64,000 nt of DNA from Gemmiger gallinarum (GTDB lineage: Bacteria > Bacillota > Clostridia > Oscillospirales > Ruminococcaceae): positions 496,001 through 560,000 of the forward strand of contig NZ_JADCKC010000002.1 of NCBI RefSeq assembly GCF_014982805.1. Direction: 5' to 3'. Of this stretch, positions 41,806 through 48,744 are shown piece by piece. A program made the position numbers and the translations under genes. Numbering within the stretch: the first letter of the stretch is position 1; each line of letters opens with the position of its first letter. The notes under the pieces are model-generated. The model was not told the origin of the DNA. It worked only from the letters and a program-made list of their open reading frames with translations, and ran no database searches.

Positions 41806-42714
41806 ATGAAAAAGCGCAATGCGATTCTTTCGTCCGTCCTGGCGGGCGCCATGCTGCTGAGCCTGACTGCCTGCGGCGGCGCCGACTCGTCCTCTTCTTC
41901 CAGCGCAGCGGCCGGCGGAGACTCCTCCACAGCCGCCACCGGTGAGGCCGCCGGCGAAGCTCTGGGTGCCGATACCCAGGCCATCGTCGACCGTGGCGTC
42001 CTGCGCGTCGGCGTCAAGAACGCCGTTGTGGGCTTCGGCTATCAGGACCCCGCCACCGGCGAATACTCCGGCATGGAGATCGAGCTGGCCAAGAAGCTGG
42101 CCGAGCAGCTGGGCGTTGACGTGGAGTTCACCACCGTCACCGCCGCCACCCGCACCGAGCTGCTGGATTCCGGCGACATCGACTGCGTGCTGGCCACCTT
42201 CACCATCACCGATGAGCGCAAGGAAAGCTGGGACTTCACCACGCCTTACTACACCGACTACGTCACCGTGCTGGTAGAGGATGCCGACGGCATCACCTCT
42301 CTGGCCGACCTGCAGGGCAAGGTCGTGGGTGTTTCCTCCGGTTCCACCTCCGCCCGTTCTCTGGTGGAGGCCATGATCGAGGGCGGCGTCATTGAGGGTA
42401 CCGGCTTCTCTGCCGATACCTTCGACCCCGCCACCTGGACCGAGGGCGTCACCTTCCAGCAGTTCGACGACTATCCGGCCATCTCCACGGCTCTGAGCGC
42501 CGGCACTGTGGACGCCTTCTGCGTGGATAAGTCCATCCTAGCTGTCTACAAGACCGAGGGCCGCAGCTACATCGACGATCAGTTTGCTCCTCAGGAGTAC
42601 GGCATCGCCACCAAGAAGGGCAGCGACTTCTCCACCTACTGCAACGACTTTGTGGAGGCCTGCCTGTCCGACGGCACCATCGACGGCTACATCAGCGAGT
42701 TCAACCTCGGCTGA
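41806..42714 (+). CDS. Polar amino-acid ABC substrate-binding lipoprotein
   Basis: The 302-residue lipoprotein has signal LAGAMLLSLTACGG (Cys lipidated) and a Ser/Ala-rich linker to about residue 50. A family-3 binding domain follows: GVLRVGVKNAVVGFGYQD, FSGMEIELA-like strand, TVTAATRTELLDSGDIDCVLATFTIT and FTTPYYTDYVTVLV. Glu, Gln, Asp, Cys or His are possible ligands; sequence alone does not decide. AGGAGG precedes the ATG. A hairpin terminator follows, which would make it the most abundant product of the operon. Confidence 0.93.
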   Translation: MKKRNAILSSVLAGAMLLSLTACGGADSSSSSSAAAGGDSSTAATGEAAGEALGADTQAIVDRGVLRVGVKNAVVGFGYQDPATGEYSGMEIELAKKLAEQLGVDVEFTTVTAATRTELLDSGDIDCVLATFTITDERKESWDFTTPYYTDYVTVLVEDADGITSLADLQGKVVGVSSGSTSARSLVEAMIEGGVIEGTGFSADTFDPATWTEGVTFQQFDDYPAISTALSAGTVDAFCVDKSILAVYKTEGRSYIDDQFAPQEYGIATKKGSDFSTYCNDFVEACLSDGTIDGYISEFNLG

Positions 42715-42755
42715 TCGCATCCCGGTCCTGACCGGGGGATTCCAAGCATAAAACG

Positions 42756-42793
42756 GGGCGGGCTGGGGCTGATCCCCGGGCCCGCCCTTTTTT
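42756..42793 (+). terminator. Partial terminator between binding protein and permeases
   Basis: GGGCGGGC (42756-42763) pairs with GCCCGCCC (42780-42787), with inner GGGG/CCCC pairs and a run of six T. It should reduce transcription of the permease genes relative to the binding protein. Confidence 0.85.
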
Positions 42794-42814
42794 CGCAGGA
42801 GGGAGACACAAACT

Positions 42815-43540
42815 ATGGCAGAGCTGCTTTCGCCCGAGGCCTGGGGCAAGGTCTGGACCTACCGCGGCACCTTTCTCACAGGATTCGGCAACACGCTGGA
42901 GACGGCCATCTTCGGTCTGCTGCTGGCACTGGCACTGGGCATTCTTTTCGGCCTGATGGCCACCAGCGGCAAAAAGCCCCTGATGGCGGTGGCCCGGGTG
43001 TACGTGGAATTTTTCCAAAACACCCCCATCGTGCTGCAGATGTGCTTTTTGTATTACGTGCTGGCATTTTCCGGCATCAAGGTCAGCATCATCCTCACCG
43101 GCATCATCAGCCTGGGCATCTACACCGGCGCCTACATGGCCGAGGTGGTGCGTGCCGGCATCCAGGCAGTGCCCAAGGGCCAGTTTGAGGCGGCGGTCAG
43201 CCAGGGCTTCGGCTACGTGGAGACGATGTACTACATCATCTTCCCCCAGAGCCTCAAGATCATTCTGCCGCCCATGGTCAACCAGGCAGTCAACCTGTTC
43301 AAGAACACCAGCTGCCTCTACATTGTGGGCGGCGCCGACCTGATCTCGCTGACCTACAGCTTTGTCACCGGTGCCACCACCGGCGGTGCCTATGCCCCCG
43401 CCTATCTGGTGTGCGGCGCTCTCTTCTTTGTGGTCTGCTTCCCCCTGTCCACCCTGGCTTCCACCTGGGAAAACAACCTCAAGCGCCGGGACAAGCGCGG
43501 GGCAGCCATTGTCAAACAGCTGGAAACGGAGGTGTCCTGA
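42815..43540 (+). CDS. Polar amino-acid ABC permease 1
   Basis: A 241-residue HisM/GlnP-type permease: FLTGFGNTLETAIFGLLLAL, VYVEFFQNTPIVLQMCFLYY, and the coupling loop AVPKGQFEAAVSQGFGYVETMYYIIFPQSLK. It forms a heterodimer with the next gene's product. The two genes abut, with the second ATG on the base after this TGA. Confidence 0.93.
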   Translation: MAELLSPEAWGKVWTYRGTFLTGFGNTLETAIFGLLLALALGILFGLMATSGKKPLMAVARVYVEFFQNTPIVLQMCFLYYVLAFSGIKVSIILTGIISLGIYTGAYMAEVVRAGIQAVPKGQFEAAVSQGFGYVETMYYIIFPQSLKIILPPMVNQAVNLFKNTSCLYIVGGADLISLTYSFVTGATTGGAYAPAYLVCGALFFVVCFPLSTLASTWENNLKRRDKRGAAIVKQLETEVS

Positions 43541-44320
43541 ATGATCGACTGGCAGGCAAGTTTTTCTATCCTGACCAAGGCGGGCGTCGCCGTTTACATC
43601 CTGCGGGGCGTGGCCTTCTCGCTGGTCATTTCGGTGTGCGCCGTGGTGGTCAGCCTTCTCATCGGCTCGGTGCTGGCCCTCATGCGCAACTACTGCTCCG
43701 GCCCCACCCGCATCTTCAAGTGGATCGCCACCGCCTACATTGAGCTCTTCCGCAACACGCCGCTTTTGTTCTGGATCTTCATCTGCCTGGTGTTCTGCCC
43801 GGTGCCCGGCTTCTTCACCCACCGGATGCTCAGCCTCACCAGCGTGGAAGTCCGCATCCTCTTCCGGGCCTTTGTGGCTCTGGTGCTGTTCGAGTCCTCC
43901 ATCATGGCCGAGATCATCCGCGGCGGCCTCAACTCGGTGGCCGCGGGGCAGTTTGAGGCCGGACATTCCCAGGGCTTCAGCACGGTGCAGATCCTGCGCT
44001 ATATCGTGCTGCCCCAGGCCTACCGCGCCGTGGTGCCCACCCTGCTCAGCCAGGTCATCAGCACCATCAAGGACTCCAGCTATCTGGCCAATGTGGCCGT
44101 CATTGAGCTGATGTCCCGGGTGCGTCAGATCCTGGCCACCTCCAACATGTACAACGGTGCAGGCACCCAGCTGGTCAGCGACGTCTTTGTGCTGTTCGGC
44201 ATCGCCTTCATCATCTATTTCGTCATCAACTTTGCGCTGTCCTGTGTGGTGCGCTCGCTGCAGCACCCCCGTCCGCGGCGGTCCGCCCGCCCGGAACCGA
44301 CGGCTCAGACAGCACAGTAA
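43541..44320 (+). CDS. Polar amino-acid ABC permease 2
   Basis: A 259-residue permease of the same family: FSLVISVCAVVVSLLIGSVL, AYIELFRNTPLLFWIFICLV, and coupling loop SVAAGQFEAGHSQGFSTVQILRYIVLPQAYR. The C-terminus is Arg/Pro-rich. It completes a four-gene importer (ATPase, binding protein, two permeases). Confidence 0.93.
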   Translation: MIDWQASFSILTKAGVAVYILRGVAFSLVISVCAVVVSLLIGSVLALMRNYCSGPTRIFKWIATAYIELFRNTPLLFWIFICLVFCPVPGFFTHRMLSLTSVEVRILFRAFVALVLFESSIMAEIIRGGLNSVAAGQFEAGHSQGFSTVQILRYIVLPQAYRAVVPTLLSQVISTIKDSSYLANVAVIELMSRVRQILATSNMYNGAGTQLVSDVFVLFGIAFIIYFVINFALSCVVRSLQHPRPRRSARPEPTAQTAQ

Positions 44321-44332
44321 GGGGGCTCTTCC

Positions 44333-44926
44333 ATGGCAAAGCAGTATGTCATCAACCTGTCCCGTGATTTTGCCAGCATGGGGCGCAGCATCGCCCAGAA
44401 TCTGGCCGGGCGTCTGGGGTGTGAATTCTACGACCGCGACATCGTGGAGCAGGCAGCCCGGCGCATGGGCCTGCCCGTCTCCGAGATCGCCAACAACGAG
44501 GAGGCCGCCCACAACCTCTTTTACCGCCGCATCTATCCCCTGGGCATGGGGGTCAAGAGCATGCAGGACGAGATCTTTGAGGTCCAGAAAAACATCATCC
44601 GGGATCTGGCCGCCAAGCAGAGCTGCATCATTGTGGGCCGCTGCGCCGATGAGATCCTGAAGGATCACCCCAATGTCTTCAGCGTGCACATCTTCGCCAC
44701 CAGGGCCGAGCGGCTGAAAAACTGTGTGGAAAAGCTGGAGATGGACGAGGACACCGCCCGCCGCACCATGGCCAGGGTCGACAAAGCCCGGACCGGGTAT
44801 CACCGGGTCTACGGCGGCGGCGATGTGACCGCCAACTGTCACATCATGCTCAACTCAGCCAAGTTCGGCATCGACGGCACCGCCGCCGTGCTGGAGGGCA
44901 TCGTCCGCCAGCGCTTCGCTCTCTGA
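44333..44926 (+). CDS. Cytidylate kinase-like family protein (AAK6-like)
   Basis: The 197-residue protein resembles the cytidylate-kinase-like family (PF13189 type): YVINLSRDFASMGRSIAQNLAG stands in for the P-loop region, then CEFYDRDIVEQAARRMGL, CIIVGRCADEIL and VFSVHIFATRAERLKNC. The usual GxxxxGK[ST] Walker A is replaced by DFASMGRSIA, as in this subfamily. The true substrate is uncertain. It is 12 bases after the permease and ends at its own terminator, so it appears to be in the amino-acid transporter operon. Confidence 0.75.
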   Translation: MAKQYVINLSRDFASMGRSIAQNLAGRLGCEFYDRDIVEQAARRMGLPVSEIANNEEAAHNLFYRRIYPLGMGVKSMQDEIFEVQKNIIRDLAAKQSCIIVGRCADEILKDHPNVFSVHIFATRAERLKNCVEKLEMDEDTARRTMARVDKARTGYHRVYGGGDVTANCHIMLNSAKFGIDGTAAVLEGIVRQRFAL

Positions 44927-44947
44927 CCATCCTCTCCTTTCTGCTCC

Positions 44948-44991
44948 GGCAGGCCCTGCGGGAATTCATCTTCCCGAGGGCCTGCCTTTTT
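44948..44991 (+). terminator. Terminator of the amino-acid ABC operon
   Basis: GGCAGGCCCTGCGGGAA (44948-44964) pairs with TTCCCGAGGGCCTGCC (44971-44986), then a run of T. Confidence 0.9.
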
Positions 44992-45091
44992 GCTGTCCGT
45001 ATCGCTTTTTCCCCATCCCGCCGCCCGAGAAATACAATTTGTTATATAATAACGCATTTATTCAATGTGTTATTTTCAGGGCTGTGCGCGC

Positions 45092-45126
45092 AAAAAGCCC
45101 CCGGCGGGGAGATTCCCGTCGGGGGC
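45092..45126 (-). terminator. Terminator of the small AAA-partner gene
   Basis: GCCCCCGGCGGG (45097-45108) pairs with CCCGTCGGGGGC (45115-45126). On the - strand it is followed by TTTTT, 26 bases after the stop at 45152. The 100 bases to the left are AT-rich with no gene. Confidence 0.85.
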
Positions 45127-45151
45127 CTTGCGTTTTGGAAAAATATCCGGC

Positions 45152-45628
45152 TCAGGAAACGTTGATGGTCAGCAGGATGGACTGGTCCTCCAGCACCGCC
45201 TCGGATTCCAGCTCCATGTCCTGGCGCTCCTTCAGACGCTGTTTCAGCAGCAGGTAGGTGCTTTTCTGGACATTGACCATATACTCTTCGGTCAGTTCCG
45301 CCTCGTGGGCGTCCAGTTCCTCCTGGCTCTTGAGGTCAAAGGGCTGCACCCAGAAGGCCTCCCCCTCCTGGGGCTGGTAGTAGCGCAGGCTGCCTGCGCT
45401 GGTGTGCACCGTCAGGATGCCGTCCTCCTCCTGTTGAACGGTAAAGCCGTGCTCCTCCAGCGTCTTGATGAGCAGGGTGCGGTCGTTGAAGCGGGTCTGC
45501 ACCGGGTCCAGCTCGGTGGCGTCGGTTCCGCAGCGGGCGTCCAGCGCCTGTTTGGCGGCGACCATTCCGCCCAGCGCCGAGATGCCCAGGCAGATGGCTG
45601 CACTGGTCATGGACAATACAAGAGACAT
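45152..45628 (-). CDS. Small protein encoded with a Ycf46-like AAA gene
   Basis: A 158-residue protein with an N-terminal hydrophobic stretch (SLVLSMTSAAICLGISALGG) that may anchor it. A globular part follows, TRFNDRTLLIKTLEEHGFTV, GSLRYYQPQEGEAFWV, and a helical Lys/Arg/Glu-rich C-terminus. ATG 45628 follows GGAGGG, 16 bases after the AAA gene. In cyanobacteria and many bacteria Ycf46-type ATPases are paired with a small DUF1257 (Ycf35) protein; the layout here is similar but sequence identity was not tested. No certain function. Confidence 0.6.
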   Translation of the reverse strand: MSLVLSMTSAAICLGISALGGMVAAKQALDARCGTDATELDPVQTRFNDRTLLIKTLEEHGFTVQQEEDGILTVHTSAGSLRYYQPQEGEAFWVQPFDLKSQEELDAHEAELTEEYMVNVQKSTYLLLKQRLKERQDMELESEAVLEDQSILLTINVS

Positions 45629-45644
45629 AATTTTTCCCTCCTGC

Positions 45645-46050
45645 TCAGAAATCCAGCGACCGGCCGCCCCGGCTCTTGCGGATGTCGGTCTCCGGCTCTT
45701 CGGGGTCGCTCTTTTCGTAGTTTTCCAGGTCCTCCCGGGCGGTGGCGGCCACGGCACGGACGTTGGCCCACTGGCGCAGCGCCCGGATGGATTCGGCCTG
45801 GGTCACCGACAGGGGAACGGTGCTGTCAATGGCATAGTTCAGGTCCTCCTCCAGCAGCGGCCGCTGGTGGAAGAAGGCCTCGTACAGGGCGGCCACCACT
45901 GCCTGCTCGATCTCGGCGCCCACAAAGCCCTCGGTCTTGACAGCCAGACGGTCCAGCATTTTTTGCGGCAGACGGGCTTTTTCGCTTTCCGCAGGCAGTT
46001 GCTGTTCCGGGCGGGAGACCCCTGCCGCCCGCCCCGCAAGGATGTCAGGC
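45645..46050 (-). pseudogene. C-terminal fragment of a Ycf46-like AAA ATPase
   Basis: The frame encodes the AAA lid and tail: RLAVKTEGFVGAEIEQAVVA, ALYEAFFHQRPLLEEDLN, STVPLSVTQAESIRALRQWA. This matches the end of Ycf46-type AAA proteins. The Walker A/B core, some 350 residues, is missing. There is no ATG: upstream sequence ends at about 46050 next to the terminator of the gene before it. The stop at 45645 and coupling to the small downstream gene are intact. The true break point lies between about 45990 and 46050. Confidence 0.75.
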
Positions 46051-46053
46051 AGC

Positions 46054-46096
46054 AAAAAATGCCCCCGCCGGAAGCGGACAGGCTTCCGGCGGAGGC
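46054..46096 (-). terminator. Terminator of the cyclophilin-like lipoprotein gene
   Basis: GCCCCCGCCGGAAGC (46061-46075) pairs with GCTTCCGGCGGAGGC (46082-46096). Read on the - strand, TTTTTT follows. Confidence 0.88.
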
Positions 46097-46156
46097 GTTT
46101 TGCGTCCCGTTGCCGGGGAACGGCACGGCGGGCGCTTGTTTTCTTTTTGGTTGGGC

Positions 46157-46708
46157 TTATTCCGCCGGGGACAGGGTGACGGTGACATCCCCGCTGCCCA
46201 GGGCGTCGGCCCAGCCGGACAGATCGTCGATGCGTCCCAGCCGGGTGTAGCTCCAGGCGTTGGAGCCGTAGAAGAGGACCAGCTGGTCCCCCTGGTAGAG
46301 GACCATATCCCCCGCCGTGGTGGTGGTCTGCCGGTCGGAGGCGGGCAGGTCAAAGCCCAGGGGACCCACCTTTTCAAACCCGGCGTAGTCAGAGAGGGTG
46401 AGGGTGACGGGCTGTTCCTCCACCATGTCCGCCAGCGTCCGGGCGGCTTCGGTGTCCGCCAGGGTAGCGGTGAAGGGGGCATCGTTGACGGTAACGGTGA
46501 GTTTCATGGGGGATTCCTCCTCTGTGGATTCCGATGGAGTTTCAGGAGTGGCGGAAGCTGCGGGGGCAGAGTCGGTGTGTGTCCCCGCCGCCGGGGAACT
46601 CTCCGGCGCGGGAGCTGCGGCGGACGGGGTGGTTTCCCACGCTCCGCAGCCGGTGAGCAGGCCTGCCAGCAGGCAGGCAGCAATGATCCAGCCTTTCCCC
46701 TGTCTCAT
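46157..46708 (-). CDS. Lipoprotein with a cyclophilin-like fold domain
   Basis: The 183-residue precursor has the lipobox IIAACLLAGLLTGCGA, a Ser/Pro/Ala-rich linker and a C-terminal domain of about 115 residues. That domain reads MKLTVTVNDAPFTATLADTEAARTLADM, shown as key strands KLTVTVND and LADTEAARTL, then FEKVGPLGFDLP, VLYQGDQLVLFYG and YTRLGRIDD. This order is typical of the prokaryotic cyclophilin-like proteins (PF18050 type), thought not to be true prolyl isomerases. ATG 46708 follows GGGAGGG. It is 17 bases after the DUF3737 gene. Confidence 0.78.
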   Translation of the reverse strand: MRQGKGWIIAACLLAGLLTGCGAWETTPSAAAPAPESSPAAGTHTDSAPAASATPETPSESTEEESPMKLTVTVNDAPFTATLADTEAARTLADMVEEQPVTLTLSDYAGFEKVGPLGFDLPASDRQTTTTAGDMVLYQGDQLVLFYGSNAWSYTRLGRIDDLSGWADALGSGDVTVTLSPAE

Positions 46709-46725
46709 GGGCAGTCCCTCCCCGT

Positions 46726-47586
46726 TCATGCGCAGCCCTTGCAGGGGGACGGAGATAGGACGACCCTGCCGTCGGCGCCATCCATGTCCCGGATAACCTC
46801 CCCCACGGCGGGCACCGTGATGCTGCTGCCTGCCAGGGGATTTTTGATGCTGAGTACTGGGGTAATAACGGTGGCCTGCACGTCGCTGCGCTCAAAGGCC
46901 AGGTCGGTGCCCACCATCTCGCAGTCGATGAGCTTGAGGCCTTTGCAGTAGCACAGGGGCTGGGTTCCCTCGATGCGGCAGTGGTCGAAGGTAACGTTCT
47001 CGCAGTACCAGGCCAGGTACTCCCCCTTGACCACGCTGTTTTTCACCGTCACGTTCTTGGCATGCCAGAAGGCGTCCTTGGTGTCGAAGGTGCAGTGGTC
47101 GAAGACGGCGTCCTCGATGTACTGGAAAGAATACTTGCCCTTCATCCGCACGTTGGTGAAGCGCAGACCGGTGGAGCGCATCATAAAGTATTCGCTCTCA
47201 GCGGTGCAATCCTCCATGGTGATGCCCCGCACCGACCAGCCGAACTCGGGAGAGAGGATATCGCAGCCCCGCAGGGTGGCGTCGGCGCACTCCCGCAGCG
47301 CCTTGATGCCGTGGAGCCTGGTATCCTCGATGGTGATGTGGTCGGAATACCACAAAGCCGCCCGGCAGAGCTGGGTGAGCTCACAGTTCCGGATGGTCAG
47401 CCCGTGGTCGTGCCAGAAGGGGTAGCGCAGATTGAAAAAGCTGTCCTCCGCCCCGATGTTGGTGCACTCCTTGAAGGCACTCTCCCCGTCGGCGGGGCCG
47501 TCGAAGCGGCAGCGGCGCACCGTCAGGTCACGGCTGCCGTACAGGGCGCGCTCCGCGTCAAAGGTCTGATGTTCGATGTATTTCAT
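46726..47586 (-). CDS. DUF3737-family protein (right-handed beta-helix)
   Basis: A 286-residue cytoplasmic protein made of repeating short strands with Cys and Asp at turns: DLTVRRCRFDGPADGESAFK, NLRYPFWHDHGLTIRNCELT, ALWYSDHITIEDTRLHGIKA, FWHAKNVTVKNSVVKGEYLA, AWYCENVTFDHCRIEG. This matches DUF3737, a widespread clostridial family of unknown role with the look of pectate-lyase-like helices. First gene of a two-gene - strand operon with the cyclophilin-like lipoprotein. Confidence 0.85.
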   Translation of the reverse strand: MKYIEHQTFDAERALYGSRDLTVRRCRFDGPADGESAFKECTNIGAEDSFFNLRYPFWHDHGLTIRNCELTQLCRAALWYSDHITIEDTRLHGIKALRECADATLRGCDILSPEFGWSVRGITMEDCTAESEYFMMRSTGLRFTNVRMKGKYSFQYIEDAVFDHCTFDTKDAFWHAKNVTVKNSVVKGEYLAWYCENVTFDHCRIEGTQPLCYCKGLKLIDCEMVGTDLAFERSDVQATVITPVLSIKNPLAGSSITVPAVGEVIRDMDGADGRVVLSPSPCKGCA

Positions 47587-47766
47587 CCCAAACAGCCTCC
47601 TGTTTTTTCAGTGGTTCCGGTTTCCCGCCGCACCGGCCGCAGCATGGCGGCGGGACATTCTTTATTGTTACTATACTCCTTCCTCCGGGCATAGGCAAAT
47701 ACCTATATTTTATACTGCGGTATAGCTTTCAGGTATGGTTTCCCGTGGCTTCTTTGTCCCCCGGCA

Positions 47767-47795
47767 TTGCCCCCGTTGGGGGATTCTGCTACAAT
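47767..47795 (+). promoter_or_regulatory. Promoter of the LytTR regulator
   Basis: TTGCCC (47767-47772) and TACAAT (47790-47795) are spaced by 17 bases. The leader has AAAGGAGG ahead of the ATG at 47851. Confidence 0.6.
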
Positions 47796-47850
47796 AAAGT
47801 ACAATCAGGCAAGAGATTCTCCCCATCGGGGAAAAGGAGGCGGATGCGGT

Positions 47851-48555
47851 ATGCTGCACATGGCTCTGGTGGACGACGAACAGGAACAGCGCAGTCAGAT
47901 GGAGGCCCTCATCCGCCGCTATGAGGCCGAAAACGGCGCCGCCTTCACGGTGGAGCAGTTCGGCACGGCGGAGGATTTTCTGGCCCGGGACCCGGCGGGG
48001 TTCGACCTGGTGCTCATGGACATCCAGATGCCCGGCATCGACGGCATGGCCCTGGCCCGCCGCCTGCGGGAACAGAATCAGCGCATCGTCCTCATCTTCA
48101 TCACCAACATGGCCCAGTTTGCCATCGAGGGGTACGAGGTGGACGCCATGGATTTCATCCTCAAGCCGGTGAGCTATTACCGGCTTGCAGCCGCCCTGAC
48201 CAAGGCCAAAAACCGCCTTCAGGCCGAGACCGGCGTCCGGCTGGTATTGCACAGCAAGGACGGCACCTACTATCTGGACTCCGCCCGGGTGCATTATATC
48301 GAAATGCTCAACCATCACACCATCTTCCACACCGAGGACGGCATCTTTGACTCCACCGGCAGCCTGAAAAAGCTGGAGGAACAGCTGGCCGGGCAGAACT
48401 TTGCCCGCTGCAACAACTGCTATCTGGTCAACCTGCGCTACGTCCGCTCCCTGGAGGGCAGCGACCTGCTGGTGGGGGACGACCGCCTGCTCATCAGCCG
48501 CACCCGGCGCAAGGCTTTTTTACAGCAGATGTCGGAATACTTCGGGGGCAAGTGA
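47851..48555 (+). CDS. LytTR-family response regulator
   Basis: The 234-residue protein has a receiver domain (MALVDDEQEQRSQMEAL, acceptor Asp in LVLMDIQMPG, FITNMAQFAIEGYEVDAMDF and Lys in ILKPVSYYRL). A LytTR DNA-binding domain follows (RVHYIEMLNHHTIFHTEDG, NFARCNNCYLVNLRYV, LLISRTRRKAFLQQM). It is of the AgrA/YehT class. The kinase gene directly after it is cut short, so in this genome it may have lost its partner or be phosphorylated by another GHKL kinase. Confidence 0.92.
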   Translation: MLHMALVDDEQEQRSQMEALIRRYEAENGAAFTVEQFGTAEDFLARDPAGFDLVLMDIQMPGIDGMALARRLREQNQRIVLIFITNMAQFAIEGYEVDAMDFILKPVSYYRLAAALTKAKNRLQAETGVRLVLHSKDGTYYLDSARVHYIEMLNHHTIFHTEDGIFDSTGSLKKLEEQLAGQNFARCNNCYLVNLRYVRSLEGSDLLVGDDRLLISRTRRKAFLQQMSEYFGGK

Positions 48556-48556
48556 T

Positions 48557-48744
48557 ATGCTGCAGGAAACTCAGCTCTACTGGTACAAGATCCTCTTTTT
48601 CTTTGAGCTGGCGGCGGCGGAGGGCATTTTCTGCCTGAAGCTCCGCCGGCGTTCTCTCTTTGTGCCCCGGCTGCTCCTGGCTTTGGCCGCCGGGCTGGCA
48701 GTGGCAGTGTTCTTCCCGCTGCGGGACTATACCGTGGCTTACAA
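48557..48744 (+). pseudogene. N-terminal fragment of a GHKL sensor kinase
   Basis: ATG 48557 lies one base past the regulator stop. About 62 residues (MLQETQLYWYKILFFFELAA and a second hydrophobic span FVPRLLLALAAGLAVAVFF) look like the start of an AgrC-type membrane sensor. At about 48740-48748 the sequence becomes the interior of a GH3 gene in a different frame. The rest of the kinase, including the dimerisation and ATPase domains, is absent. Confidence 0.7.
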
